From: Alphaproteobacteria bacterium
GTDB taxonomy: Bacteria; Pseudomonadota; Alphaproteobacteria; Rhodospirillales; Rhodospirillaceae
Reading direction: 5' to 3'
Assembly: GCA_012103295.1 (NCBI GenBank)
Contig: WLXB01000015.1
Location: 1 to 42,029, forward strand
DNA: 42,029 nt
Part shown: one piece after another, positions 21,329-29,654 of the stretch
Layout of the letters: the number at the start of each line of letters is the position of its first letter
Numbering within the stretch: the stretch's first letter is position 1
Notes under the pieces: model-generated
Database searches by the model: none
What the model was told of the DNA's origin: nothing
What the model saw: the letters and a program-made list of their open reading frames with translations, nothing else
Translations under genes and position numbers: made by a program

Positions 21329-22261
21329 TCAGCTGACCGACACCGGCTTGCGCATCTTTGGATAATCCGTCCACAGGCTATGCCGACCCTCCCAGGGCGC
21401 GCCGGACTCAAACAGGTACGGATGAACAGATTCAATCATCTGCCGGGTAGCGTCAGGAATCGTATCCAAAGACGATAGTTTTGCCCCGTTGGTATTCCAC
21501 ACCAAGTGACCCGGCGTTTGCCCCATCAATAACCATGGCCACCACAGCATCCCGACACTCATGGAATAGGTGGAGGACGCATTGACAATAGAGGGGTCAG
21601 CCATTTCACGGACTAAGCCATTGTTGGTGGTTTTCTCAGAATAGAGGAGATCGGGACCAACAAATTCCAGCGGCCATTCTTCGGCGTTCAGCGGATGCTT
21701 GGCATAGATGCCGGAGGAGTAGCGCGACATCCAGATTCGTTCGCCGGCCTGGTGCCAATCCAATTTGAAGGGGTTGTCAGGACCATTGCGCGAGACCCTT
21801 TCGCCGTCGTGACGAATGAAACTTGGGCCAGTGTCCGTCCATAGGGCTTCGCCACGCCCTTCGCGTTGGTGGAACGGGCGCACCATCCGGCCGTTCAACG
21901 GGTTCTCAAATTCTTCCAGCGGTTCGGTTTCCCCCGGCCGATGATAGACGGTGCCTTCCCAGATCCTGATGCGATGACCTTCCGGAACCACTTCAACGTC
22001 GCGGCGGATAAGGGTTGTGGTTGAGCACAGATTGACAATTTCATGGCCCGGCATCATGGCCTCTAAGGTGCCGACGTAATTGTAGTAGACCGTTTCCGAC
22101 TCAAGACTGGCATGCAATTTGAGAAAGGCGCGTACATGTTCCGCCGGCGTTGCATAGGTCAACACAGGTAACTCAGGTTCAGCCTGTGCGTTACCAGAGG
22201 CCAACGCTGCCGGGACAGCACCTGCAGTTGCCAGTACGTTGCGGCGGGATATATCGGTCAT
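21329..22261 (-). CDS. DUF1838 family protein with Tat signal
   Basis: A 310-residue protein with the Tat motif 'SRRNVLATAG' near the N-terminus and a cleavage-like 'GNAQAEP'. The body contains 'TVYYNYVGTLEAMMPGHE' and 'WHQAGERIWMSRYSSGIY', patterns I associate with DUF1838; function unknown. Tat export implies folding (perhaps with cofactor) before export to the periplasm. It overlaps the stop/start of the upstream Rossmann-fold gene by 4 bases (ATGA), indicating coupled translation. It is convergent with the esterase, 12 bases apart. Confidence 0.8.
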   Translation of the reverse strand: MTDISRRNVLATAGAVPAALASGNAQAEPELPVLTYATPAEHVRAFLKLHASLESETVYYNYVGTLEAMMPGHEIVNLCSTTTLIRRDVEVVPEGHRIRIWEGTVYHRPGETEPLEEFENPLNGRMVRPFHQREGRGEALWTDTGPSFIRHDGERVSRNGPDNPFKLDWHQAGERIWMSRYSSGIYAKHPLNAEEWPLEFVGPDLLYSEKTTNNGLVREMADPSIVNASSTYSMSVGMLWWPWLLMGQTPGHLVWNTNGAKLSSLDTIPDATRQMIESVHPYLFESGAPWEGRHSLWTDYPKMRKPVSVS

Positions 22262-23109
22262 TGCTGCACTCCTTTTCTCTTCACCGCGAGGGGCGGCATG
22301 TCGCCACAGCGCGGATCAAAGAAATTGATGGTGTCGGTCTCATAACTGCGTTTACACAGCCAGTGATCCAGCTGCGGCTTCATCGTCGGATCATCAATGG
22401 TGTAAATCTTATTGATGCACTCGTCGTTACCGGTGCAACCGATGATCTGGTCAATCAAATCACCCCGCCAGATGCCACCGAACTTTGTCAGATCTGTCGT
22501 TAGATATGATGTTCCCGTGCGGAGCCCGGAGTCGGGGTCGTCAGGACCGCCGGGCATCAATGCCCCGATGCGGATGATGGTGTACGGCACGCCGGAGCCG
22601 CGCAGGATGTACTCGGCGATGGTCATATTTTTAGCCACGGTATAGAGCGGCGGGCTGAGGGGGCAGTCTTCGCGGAAGCGGTCGTTGCAGCCACCACCAA
22701 GAATAAGAAATTGTTTGACGCCCATGCGTTTCGCTAAAGGAACAAAGTTCTCGTACAACCGCGTGTAGCTGACTTGATCCGTGATATCGAGAATCTGAAT
22801 GGTGTCGATGATGACTGTAAATTTTTTACCGTCGAGTGCAGCTGCGACGTCGTCAGCACTCATGGCATCGCCAACAACATAATCAACCGGAACACCTTCG
22901 AGACGGCGGCGGTTCGTGGAGGACCGAACGAATGCCGTGACCTGATCGCCCCGCGCAATCAGAATTTTGGCTAGGGTTGAACCCGAATCCCCAGCCCCAC
23001 CGATGATGAGGACATGCTCCTTGGCGTGAAGTGGAGCACTGGCAACCGCCGACGCTAGCAGAACCGCACCAACGAAAACGGACCGTATACCGCCAAATGT
23101 GACTCTCAT
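22258..23109 (-). CDS. Exported Rossmann-fold (NAD(P)-binding, NmrA/SDR-type) protein
   Basis: A 283-residue protein with a Sec-type signal peptide (about residues 1-29, ending 'APLHAKE') followed at once by a Rossmann glycine motif IIGGAGDSG (36-44), strand-helix repeats, and 'YTIIRIGALMPGG'. It resembles NmrA-like atypical short-chain reductases. The mature part has six cysteines (141, 149, 225, 231, 252, 268) in close pairs, which fits disulfides in the periplasm. A periplasmic Rossmann enzyme is unusual, because free NAD(P) is scarce there. Its substrate is unknown. It precedes and overlaps the DUF1838 gene. Confidence 0.8.
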   Translation of the reverse strand: MRVTFGGIRSVFVGAVLLASAVASAPLHAKEHVLIIGGAGDSGSTLAKILIARGDQVTAFVRSSTNRRRLEGVPVDYVVGDAMSADDVAAALDGKKFTVIIDTIQILDITDQVSYTRLYENFVPLAKRMGVKQFLILGGGCNDRFREDCPLSPPLYTVAKNMTIAEYILRGSGVPYTIIRIGALMPGGPDDPDSGLRTGTSYLTTDLTKFGGIWRGDLIDQIIGCTGNDECINKIYTIDDPTMKPQLDHWLCKRSYETDTINFFDPRCGDMPPLAVKRKGVQQ

Positions 23110-23220
23110 GCTTTGCTCCTTATACTTTGACTCGAACCAGAGCGGACAGGCGGCACTAAGTCAAACGTGGCCAGACCGATCATCCATCTAGCAACGCACC
23201 CGTTGATCAACACCGCATGA

Positions 23221-24054
23221 ATGGGTGACCATACTCTCATGCCACACCGCGCCTACACCGATGGACCCTTTGGGCAAATACATTTTCAAGACTCACGAGA
23301 CGGCATGCCGCTGGTGTTGTGTCATCAGGCGCCGATGTCATCGCGCCAGTTTGATAGCGTCTTCGGCCCATTGGCGGAACAAGGCATTCGCGGCATCGCC
23401 ATTGATATGCCCGGCTTCGGCAAGTCGGACCCGACTGACTTCGTGCCGCGCATCGAAGACTACGCCCGCGTGATACCGAGTGTGTTGGATCACCTCAAAA
23501 TCGAGTCGGCGTTTGTCCTCGGCCATCACACCGGTGCCATGGTGGCGACGGAAGTGGCATTGCAATTCGGCGACCGGATGGTCGGCGTGATTCTCAATGG
23601 CCCCCTGCCCCTGACGGCAGAGGAGCGGGAAGCCGGTCTCAAGTATGTGGAGGCCGAAGAAAAAGGGTATCAGGCACAGCCGGACGGCGGGCACTTCCTT
23701 AAACTGTTTGAAAACCGCATGGCCTACGCCACGGAAAAAACCGATTGGAACTTGGCGACGCGCTACATCGTCGAACAGCTATCGGGGCCCGGCCCGTTTT
23801 GGTATGGCCACCACGCCGCCTTTCAATACGACCATGCAAAAACCATCCCTCTAATCTCCCACCCGACCCTGGTGCTGACCAATACCGGTGACGCGATCTA
23901 CAAGAACGCGCTGGACGCCATGAAACTGCGGCCAGATTTTTCCGTCGCCGAAATTGAAGGCGGCACGATTGATATTGTCGATGAAGAACCGGAACAGTGG
24001 GTGGAGGCAGTGTCGGGGTTTATTCGCCGAATATCTGAAACCTCACTATCGTGA
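23221..24054 (+). CDS. Alpha/beta-fold hydrolase with non-canonical active site
   Basis: A 277-residue cytosolic alpha/beta-hydrolase-fold protein: 'LVLCHQAPMSSRQFDSVF', 'GIAIDMPGFGKSDP' and 'VLGHHTGAMVATEVAL' give the fold. The nucleophile elbow reads GHHTG (101-105), with His103 where Ser is usual. The late-strand catalytic His stretch reads GGTIDIVDEEP (247-257) rather than GGxHxxxxExP; D224 remains in TGDAIY. So it may use other chemistry or be non-catalytic. I recall 'GHHTG/GYHTG' elbows in some homologues. The start could be ATG 23221 or 23239. It is divergent from the Rossmann-fold gene across a 111-base gap. Confidence 0.8.
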   Translation: MGDHTLMPHRAYTDGPFGQIHFQDSRDGMPLVLCHQAPMSSRQFDSVFGPLAEQGIRGIAIDMPGFGKSDPTDFVPRIEDYARVIPSVLDHLKIESAFVLGHHTGAMVATEVALQFGDRMVGVILNGPLPLTAEEREAGLKYVEAEEKGYQAQPDGGHFLKLFENRMAYATEKTDWNLATRYIVEQLSGPGPFWYGHHAAFQYDHAKTIPLISHPTLVLTNTGDAIYKNALDAMKLRPDFSVAEIEGGTIDIVDEEPEQWVEAVSGFIRRISETSLS

Positions 24055-24358
24055 ACCACGGGGCAATCATGAACATCATCAATGATAGCAGTGTGAAGAT
24101 TTCATAGGCCTTTGGGCTTTTCCAGCCATACCTAAAGAACGCACCCAGCGCGCCTGCGGTCATACCCAATGCGTATCCGACATAAGCCTGCCTCAATGCA
24201 ACAACGAGCAAACGGAGCGTCTCGCTGTCCGTCGCCAAAATACCAAGGACAGCTAGTGTGCCTGCACCATTCGCCGCGGCGAGCACAATGGAGGCGTCAG
24301 AGAGTTTCACGTCCATATTTGGGTTATCAAGCTTATAAAACGAACTGTATAGATACAC
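24020..24358 (-). CDS. Small hypothetical membrane protein
   Basis: A 112-residue frame (GTG at 24358; an ATG at 24316 would give 98 residues and no obvious ribosome site for either). Three hydrophobic segments are visible: about residues 23-43, 52-75 and 86-107, ending 'APWFTIVRFQIFGE'. I do not recognise a family. The 3' end overlaps the hydrolase gene by 35 bases on the opposite strand, so the end is constrained by another gene. It sits at the edge of the AT-richer islet and is divergent from the coiled-coil gene. A real gene is likely but not certain. Confidence 0.5.
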   Translation of the reverse strand: MYLYSSFYKLDNPNMDVKLSDASIVLAAANGAGTLAVLGILATDSETLRLLVVALRQAYVGYALGMTAGALGAFFRYGWKSPKAYEIFTLLSLMMFMIAPWFTIVRFQIFGE

Positions 24359-24496
24359 TCTTATTTAATTGAGTATATAATACTTTTCTATTATTCCGTG
24401 ATTAAAGATTCGCGAACCAACCGCTAAATGAGTTTTATGTATCGACGATCTTGTTGACTGCCGCATTAGGACTGCAGTCTGAAATGAGCGAGAAAA

Positions 24497-25951
24497 ATGG
24501 AAGATTGGCAACCTCAATCCAGAGAATTAGCGAACGAAACCGCGTCTATTTGGCAGGAAGGACTAAACTTTCTTTTCAAATTCGGAACACCAAAATTCCA
24601 AAGCGCAAGCAACTCTACAAAAATTCCGGGCATAAATCTAACCATCGGGGAATTATCAACGAAGTTGATGAGTGTTTTGGGTCTCGTGGAAGGAGTCACA
24701 CAAGCAGATGATATTCTGCTTGTACCGGAATCTTGGAGAAGGCAGCTCTATTCAGAACTGCAAAACCTTAGGGCAAGCTCCGAGGCTGTAATGGGCTACG
24801 TCGCCGGAACTGAAACAGACAGAATCAATAATTATGAACTGGAAAACCTTAGAGTCACTTTGACTGACGGCAGCGTTCATAAAATAGGAAACTTACTTGC
24901 CAACGTTAACGTGAGTCTTGAATCGGTCTTAGTTGCTGTTCAAACCATATCACCCGTCATAAATTTCAAAGAGTTTGGTCCGTATGCGACAGGGATGAGA
25001 AATCTTGTCGCGACTCAACAAGAAACACAACAAATCAGATCAGACGTCCTAGCTTCTTTTGAAGCAATAAAAACTATGGAAACAAGAATCTATGAAATTG
25101 GCGAAGATAGCGAAACCCAACTCACAAATGTAAGTGACGCCGCACAGTCGTCCTTATTGTCAAGAAAAACTGCTGAGGAAGCAGCAGCTGATAGTGACCT
25201 AACCCTTACTCGGATCACTTCAGTCGACAAACAGGCAGAGGAACTAAAAGCAAGAATCGTCGCATACCGTGCGGATTTGGAGCGGTTTCAAAGTGATATA
25301 GATGAGAAAGAGAAACAGTTCGACAGTCTAAAAAACAATTTTGAAAATTCGCATGCAAAGTTGACCGTCGCTATAGAATCAGTGGAGCAGTTGGCTAATG
25401 ACGCAGAGTCAATGTTAACTGGCTCTACGAAAGCCGGCCTTGCGAGAACATACAAGAAGATGCTGGACGAGCTAGATCCTAAAGTTGAGGTTGCGGAAAC
25501 TAAATTCAATAATTCAATCAGATACCTTTTCTTGGCGAGTCTACCTCTAGTCATCTACTTGTTGCTTTCTGGTGCGTCCAATATTCTAGGCGATAAAATA
25601 ATACTTCTGCGCGGTATAGAGATTAGCACCCTACGGGTACTTGCGTTGGCGCTTCCTTTGTTGCCCATGATTTGGAGCGCTAAATTCTCTGCTTCAAAAC
25701 ATCATGACCTTTTTACACTACGAGAAGATTATGCTCATAGATATTCTCTGTGCATGGCTGTGGATGGTTTTCAGAAACAAGCGCCCGAATTCACCCAAGA
25801 AATTGCAGGTGCAACTTTTCTAGAGATGTCGAAGAACCCGGTAAGCACAATAGGAACCAAGAAAGAAACCGTTGAGCACCCGAATAAACTTCAGTCGATA
25901 TTGATGGACAAATTCGGCTTAAATTATAAAGGCAAAGAGGATTCTGCGTAA
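24497..25951 (+). CDS. Coiled-coil protein with two C-terminal transmembrane helices, unknown function
   Basis: A 484-residue protein. Residues 1-170 are globular and unrecognised; about 175-340 form a coiled coil (many E/K/Q, 'DIDEKEKQFDSLKNNFENSH'). Two transmembrane helices follow (about 342-360 and 376-396), then a cytosolic tail with 'LREDYAHRYSLCMAVDGF' and 'EIAGATFLEMSKNP'. The stretch from 'TGSTKAGLARTY' to this tail resembles a two-TM module I have seen in many bacterial coiled-coil proteins, which is memory only. The gene is clearly AT-richer than its neighbours, with A/T-ending codons frequent, suggesting later acquisition. Possible roles include membrane stress sensing or defence; neither is shown. 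Confidence 0.8.
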   Translation: MEDWQPQSRELANETASIWQEGLNFLFKFGTPKFQSASNSTKIPGINLTIGELSTKLMSVLGLVEGVTQADDILLVPESWRRQLYSELQNLRASSEAVMGYVAGTETDRINNYELENLRVTLTDGSVHKIGNLLANVNVSLESVLVAVQTISPVINFKEFGPYATGMRNLVATQQETQQIRSDVLASFEAIKTMETRIYEIGEDSETQLTNVSDAAQSSLLSRKTAEEAAADSDLTLTRITSVDKQAEELKARIVAYRADLERFQSDIDEKEKQFDSLKNNFENSHAKLTVAIESVEQLANDAESMLTGSTKAGLARTYKKMLDELDPKVEVAETKFNNSIRYLFLASLPLVIYLLLSGASNILGDKIILLRGIEISTLRVLALALPLLPMIWSAKFSASKHHDLFTLREDYAHRYSLCMAVDGFQKQAPEFTQEIAGATFLEMSKNPVSTIGTKKETVEHPNKLQSILMDKFGLNYKGKEDSA

Positions 25952-25989
25952 CGCACGCGCTTCAAAAAACTATTTCTTGGCCAATCCCA

Positions 25990-26034
25990 TCACTCTATCG
26001 CCGCTGCTTCTCGCGCCATGCCAACGAGTGGTGG
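25990..26034 (-). pseudogene. Remnant copy of the 3' end of the flavin monooxygenase gene
   Basis: Just after the DMT transporter stop, the minus strand encodes LVGMAREAAAIE-stop. The intact monooxygenase gene ends LINMVREAAAIE-stop at 26922. Nucleotides 25991-26020 match 26921-26950 at 25 of 30 positions. A stop codon in frame 5 residues upstream and the lack of further similarity show it is only a fragment. It lies at the border of the AT-richer islet. Confidence 0.55.
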
Positions 26035-26041
26035 TCAATCG

Positions 26042-26920
26042 TCAGACTTTGGGCTCCGAATAAATCAGATAGATCCCAGCCGCGATGATCACTGAGGCGC
26101 CGACGTAGGTCCAGATTTCCGGCACCACACCCCAGATCAACCAGCCGAGAAGACTGGCCCAGATCAACGCGGTGTAATCATAGGGTGCAACCACAGCTGC
26201 CGGGGCCATGCGAAAGGCTTGGCTGATCAGGGTCAGGCCCAGTGTGCCCGCCACAGCCGTACCAAGAAAAAGAAACAGGTCCGTGAACTCTGGCGTCGGC
26301 CATACTGTGAAAACCGTAAAGGCGGAAAGCACAGCCGCAAACACAGTCATGTACAGCATCATCGTCCATATACTGTCCCGCTTGTCGATCCACCGCGCAC
26401 TCACCATGACCAACGCATAGAGAAAGGAGGCCCCGACGGCGAGCAGCGACGCCACCTGAAATGTAGCAGCCCCCGGCTGCACGATGATAAGCACACCGAT
26501 GAATCCCACGACAATGGCCGCGGTGCGCGCCCAGCCGACGTGCTCCTTCAGAAGCGGGGCAGACAACGCCGCCACAACAAGCGGAGAGGCGAAGACCAAC
26601 GCTGTCGCTTCGGCCAAGGGCAGCGTTCTTAGGCTAAAAATAAAGGCGAAAGACGCGCCAACGCCGAGCACCCCACGCAATGCATGAATAGGCAACCGCG
26701 CCGACCGTAACGCCTTTGGGCTTTCAATAAGACACACCAACGCCACGATTATGGGCAGTGCGATTAAGCTCCGAACAAAGACTATTTGGAACGGGTCGTA
26801 GCGGGTGACCAACCATTTTACGACGGCATCGTTGGTTGCCAGAAACAGAACCCCGGCACACATGGTGACAATAGCGGCGTACTTTGATGATCCGGCGACG
26901 ATTGTACTGTTCGAACTCAT
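26042..26920 (-). CDS. DMT-superfamily (EamA) transporter
   Basis: A 292-residue protein with about ten transmembrane helices in two repeats, each beginning near a 'G/A-rich, W-x-x' pattern ('LFLATNDAVVKWLV' in the first; 'ALVMVSARWIDK' in the second). EamA-type proteins move metabolites or drugs, and substrate is not predictable from sequence. It is the last gene of the leftward catabolic cluster; its ATG overlaps the stop of the monooxygenase by one base (TAATG), indicating coupling. It could export or import a pathway intermediate. Downstream lies a repeat of the monooxygenase 3' end. Confidence 0.88.
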   Translation of the reverse strand: MSSNSTIVAGSSKYAAIVTMCAGVLFLATNDAVVKWLVTRYDPFQIVFVRSLIALPIIVALVCLIESPKALRSARLPIHALRGVLGVGASFAFIFSLRTLPLAEATALVFASPLVVAALSAPLLKEHVGWARTAAIVVGFIGVLIIVQPGAATFQVASLLAVGASFLYALVMVSARWIDKRDSIWTMMLYMTVFAAVLSAFTVFTVWPTPEFTDLFLFLGTAVAGTLGLTLISQAFRMAPAAVVAPYDYTALIWASLLGWLIWGVVPEIWTYVGASVIIAAGIYLIYSEPKV

Positions 26921-28161
26921 TACTCGATCGCCGCGGCTTCGCGCACCATGTTGATCAAGGAAGCATTCATCAGAAACGCTTTGTGGCGCTTAGGGTCTTC
27001 GGCGGTTTTGCGCATCTCTTCAAAGCGCGCATTGGCCTTGGCCGGGTCTTTGGCTTGCAGCGTTTCCTTGTTCTGGATCGACTGGGCCTGCACATATTTT
27101 TCGGCTAAGGGGCGGCGCTGACGGTCGTATTGGGCAAACAAGGCTTGCTCGTCCGTCACCTCGCCGCGCCACACCTGACCAATTTTTTCAGCCAGGTTGA
27201 GACCGTCGGCAATGCCTGAGTTCATCCCCATGCCGCCAAGGGGATTGTTGATATGCCCGGCGTCGCCGGCGAGCATGATGCGGTTGGTGTGGAAACTCTC
27301 TGCCACCCGCTGGTGCACGGAATAGAGATTGCTGTGCACAATCTCTAAATCCTTGGCGTAAGGAAAGCAGTCATCAATCATCGCGCGGATGTAAGCCTCG
27401 GAGGTAATAACCTCTTCCGGCTCGTCGGTGGTAATGGGAAACAAGTTGCGCCACATGCCATTCTTGTTTTCGGGCACATCCGGCCCGGGAATTTTAAACA
27501 CCGAACACCAGCGTTCGGGGTCGGCGAGGTAATTGCGGTAGCGGTAGTCGTCCGCCGCTTCGTAATCAAAGTACGACGCCACAATGATGAAGCGTTCTTC
27601 CCATGTGAAACCGGGAAAGCCGATGCCTTGAGATTTGCGCACCGTTGAACGTCCGCCATCACAGCCGAGCACGTAGCGGCCTCGCCAATTGTGCTTGGCG
27701 CCGTCGGGCGTCTCGCTCACAACTTCCGCATAGTCAGTGTCGTTGACGACCTCTGTCACCTTGTGTTCGCGGTGAAATTCGAAGTGCGGGAATTTCTCGG
27801 CCGCGGCCAAAGCAATGGCGACGGTTTTGTGCTGCTCAAGCTGAACCGCGTAGGGGTGGTTGCTTTCGTCGGCCAGGCGGCCGAAATCAAACTCAGCAAA
27901 CACTTCGTTGGTGGTGCGGTAGCGGTACTGAAAATACCGAGCCATCAATCCCTGTTCGATGATGGTGTCAGTGAGGCCAACAGTATCAAGCAGATCAAGC
28001 GTGGATGAATGCGTGGTTGCGGCGCGATGGGAGGTTGGTGTTTCCGCTTCGGCATCCAGCACGACAACCGGGATATCCAGTTGTGCCAAACGCAGCGCGG
28101 TGATCATCCCGACGGGGCCACCGCCGACGAGGATTACGCGATCCTGTTCATTCACCGACAT
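26920..28161 (-). CDS. FAD-dependent aromatic-type monooxygenase (UbiH/PHBH-like)
   Basis: A 413-residue flavoprotein. The N-terminal dinucleotide fold has GGGPVG (12-17) and 'VVVLDAEAE'; GCDGGRSTVRKSQGI is the second FAD motif and LAGDAGHINNPLGGMGMNSGI the GD motif. These are hallmarks of single-component class A hydroxylases acting on aromatic or related rings, using NAD(P)H and O2. Length is typical. Substrate unknown. The gene starts 8 bases after the aldehyde dehydrogenase stop, with an AGGA site inside that gene's end. Its C-terminal motif VREAAAIE is copied at 25990-26028. Confidence 0.93.
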   Translation of the reverse strand: MSVNEQDRVILVGGGPVGMITALRLAQLDIPVVVLDAEAETPTSHRAATTHSSTLDLLDTVGLTDTIIEQGLMARYFQYRYRTTNEVFAEFDFGRLADESNHPYAVQLEQHKTVAIALAAAEKFPHFEFHREHKVTEVVNDTDYAEVVSETPDGAKHNWRGRYVLGCDGGRSTVRKSQGIGFPGFTWEERFIIVASYFDYEAADDYRYRNYLADPERWCSVFKIPGPDVPENKNGMWRNLFPITTDEPEEVITSEAYIRAMIDDCFPYAKDLEIVHSNLYSVHQRVAESFHTNRIMLAGDAGHINNPLGGMGMNSGIADGLNLAEKIGQVWRGEVTDEQALFAQYDRQRRPLAEKYVQAQSIQNKETLQAKDPAKANARFEEMRKTAEDPKRHKAFLMNASLINMVREAAAIE

Positions 28162-28169
28162 CTCAAATC

Positions 28170-29606
28170 CTATGACAACAACACATTGACGGTTTTGGTC
28201 CGAGTGTAGCTAAGCAGTTCTTCCAAAGCTTCCTCCCCGCCCAAGCCGGAATTCTTTACCCCACCGAAAGGCAAGCCGACATAGTGCTGGGCGACACCGT
28301 TGATCCAGACGTAACCGCTTTCAACCTCTTGTGCGGTCTTCATCGCGTCTTGCAACTGGTTGGTATAGATCGCCGCGGTCAGGCCATAGGCAGTGGCGTT
28401 GGCCATCTGCACCGCTTCTTCCCGGGTTGACCATTTGAGCATGGAGACAACCGGGCCGAAGATTTCTTCGCGGGCGACTTCCATATCCATGGTGGCGTCG
28501 GCAAACACCGTAGGACGCAGCCAATACCCGCGCTCGAACTGTTCGCCTTCCGGGCGCGCGCCACCGGCAACCAGCTTCGCGCCATCGCGCTTGCCGGCCT
28601 CGACGAACTTCATCACCACGTTGTAGTGGCCCTCTGAGTTGACCGGTCCCATTTCCGAAGTTGGATCAAGGGGGTCACCAAGCACAACCGCATCAGTGCG
28701 CGCGGCAACGCGCTCGACCAATTCATCGTAGACGCTTTCGTGGGCCAAAATACGACTGGTGGACCCGCAGGATTGCCCTGCCCAGGAAAAATTCATTCCG
28801 GCGATAGACGCGTTTTCGACTTTATCGAGATCGGCGTCGGGGAACACGATCAGCGGATTCTTGCCGCCCAGCTCCAACGACACATGCTTAACGCTGACCT
28901 CAGCCGCGGCCCGTTGAATGGCAAGACCTGTCGGCACGGAGCCCGTGAAACCAATGCGGTGAATATCAGGGTGGCGCACCAGGGTATCGCCCGCGGGCAA
29001 ACCAAAGCCCGAGATAATGTTCACGACCCCCGGCGGCAGAATCTCGCGGCAACACTCGGCCAACAGTGACCCGGTTAGTGGGCTGGTCTCAGGCGTTTTC
29101 ACCACCACCGTGTTACCGGCCGTCAGCGGTGAGGCGAGATGCGCGCCGGCAAACATGAACGGATGATTGAAGGGCACGATGCGCGCAACGACACCAAAAG
29201 GCTCACGCAAGGAGAAATGAATGTTGCCGGGTGATGCGGGGACGGTATCGCCCTTCATCTCCGTGGCCAGGCCAGCGAAGTATTCCAGATAGGCGGCGGC
29301 GATTTGCACATCGGCGCCGAGCTTGGCGATGGTGTTTCCGGTGTCCGTCGCTTCCATGGTTAGGACATCTTGCGCCCGCTCGCGAAACTTGGCCGCTAGC
29401 GCCCGTAGCAACGCGCCGCGCTCGAAGATCGACTTCGCCGCCTTAGCCGCAGCAACTGCCGCGTTCACATCATCGACTGTCGCAGCAGGCACGCGCCCTA
29501 TGGGCTCTTCATTGGCGGGGTTGACCGTGGTCACCCATTCTCCGCCTTGGCTGGCGACCATCTCACCGTTGATCAGCATCAGCCGGTCGCCGAATGTTTG
29601 TGTCAT
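28170..29606 (-). CDS. NAD(P)-dependent aldehyde dehydrogenase
   Basis: A 478-residue ALDH-superfamily enzyme that oxidises an aldehyde to an acid. Catalytic C280 lies in WAGQSCGSTSR, E245 in VSLELGGKNP, and N147 in PFNHPF. 'GFTGSVPTG' is the nucleotide loop. The enzyme most resembles the broad betaine/benzaldehyde-type group; substrate is not assignable. The SD GGAGAG at 29611-29619 region precedes the start. A hairpin overlaps that site. It is between the dienelactone-hydrolase-like gene and the monooxygenase in the cluster. Confidence 0.94.
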   Translation of the reverse strand: MTQTFGDRLMLINGEMVASQGGEWVTTVNPANEEPIGRVPAATVDDVNAAVAAAKAAKSIFERGALLRALAAKFRERAQDVLTMEATDTGNTIAKLGADVQIAAAYLEYFAGLATEMKGDTVPASPGNIHFSLREPFGVVARIVPFNHPFMFAGAHLASPLTAGNTVVVKTPETSPLTGSLLAECCREILPPGVVNIISGFGLPAGDTLVRHPDIHRIGFTGSVPTGLAIQRAAAEVSVKHVSLELGGKNPLIVFPDADLDKVENASIAGMNFSWAGQSCGSTSRILAHESVYDELVERVAARTDAVVLGDPLDPTSEMGPVNSEGHYNVVMKFVEAGKRDGAKLVAGGARPEGEQFERGYWLRPTVFADATMDMEVAREEIFGPVVSMLKWSTREEAVQMANATAYGLTAAIYTNQLQDAMKTAQEVESGYVWINGVAQHYVGLPFGGVKNSGLGGEEALEELLSYTRTKTVNVLLS

Positions 29607-29612
29607 GGAAAA

Positions 29613-29652
29613 ACTCTCCGGTTTGTTTGGCGGCAGCTTAACCGGCGGAGCC
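29613..29652 (-). other. Intercistronic inverted repeat overlapping the ALDH ribosome-binding site
   Basis: On the minus strand CTCCGCCGGTT (about 29650-29640) can pair with AACCGGAG (about 29622-29615), 8 pairs with a three-base bulge. The 3' arm contains the GGAG used to start the ALDH gene at 29606. Such pairing would reduce initiation unless melted by ribosomes. Function is inference. Confidence 0.3.
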
Positions 29653-29654
29653 AG

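Noticed and set aside
24376-24381. TATAAT as a promoter -10 for the coiled-coil gene
   Set aside because: No convincing -35 lies at proper distance and the surrounding DNA is AT-rich, so chance matches are expected.
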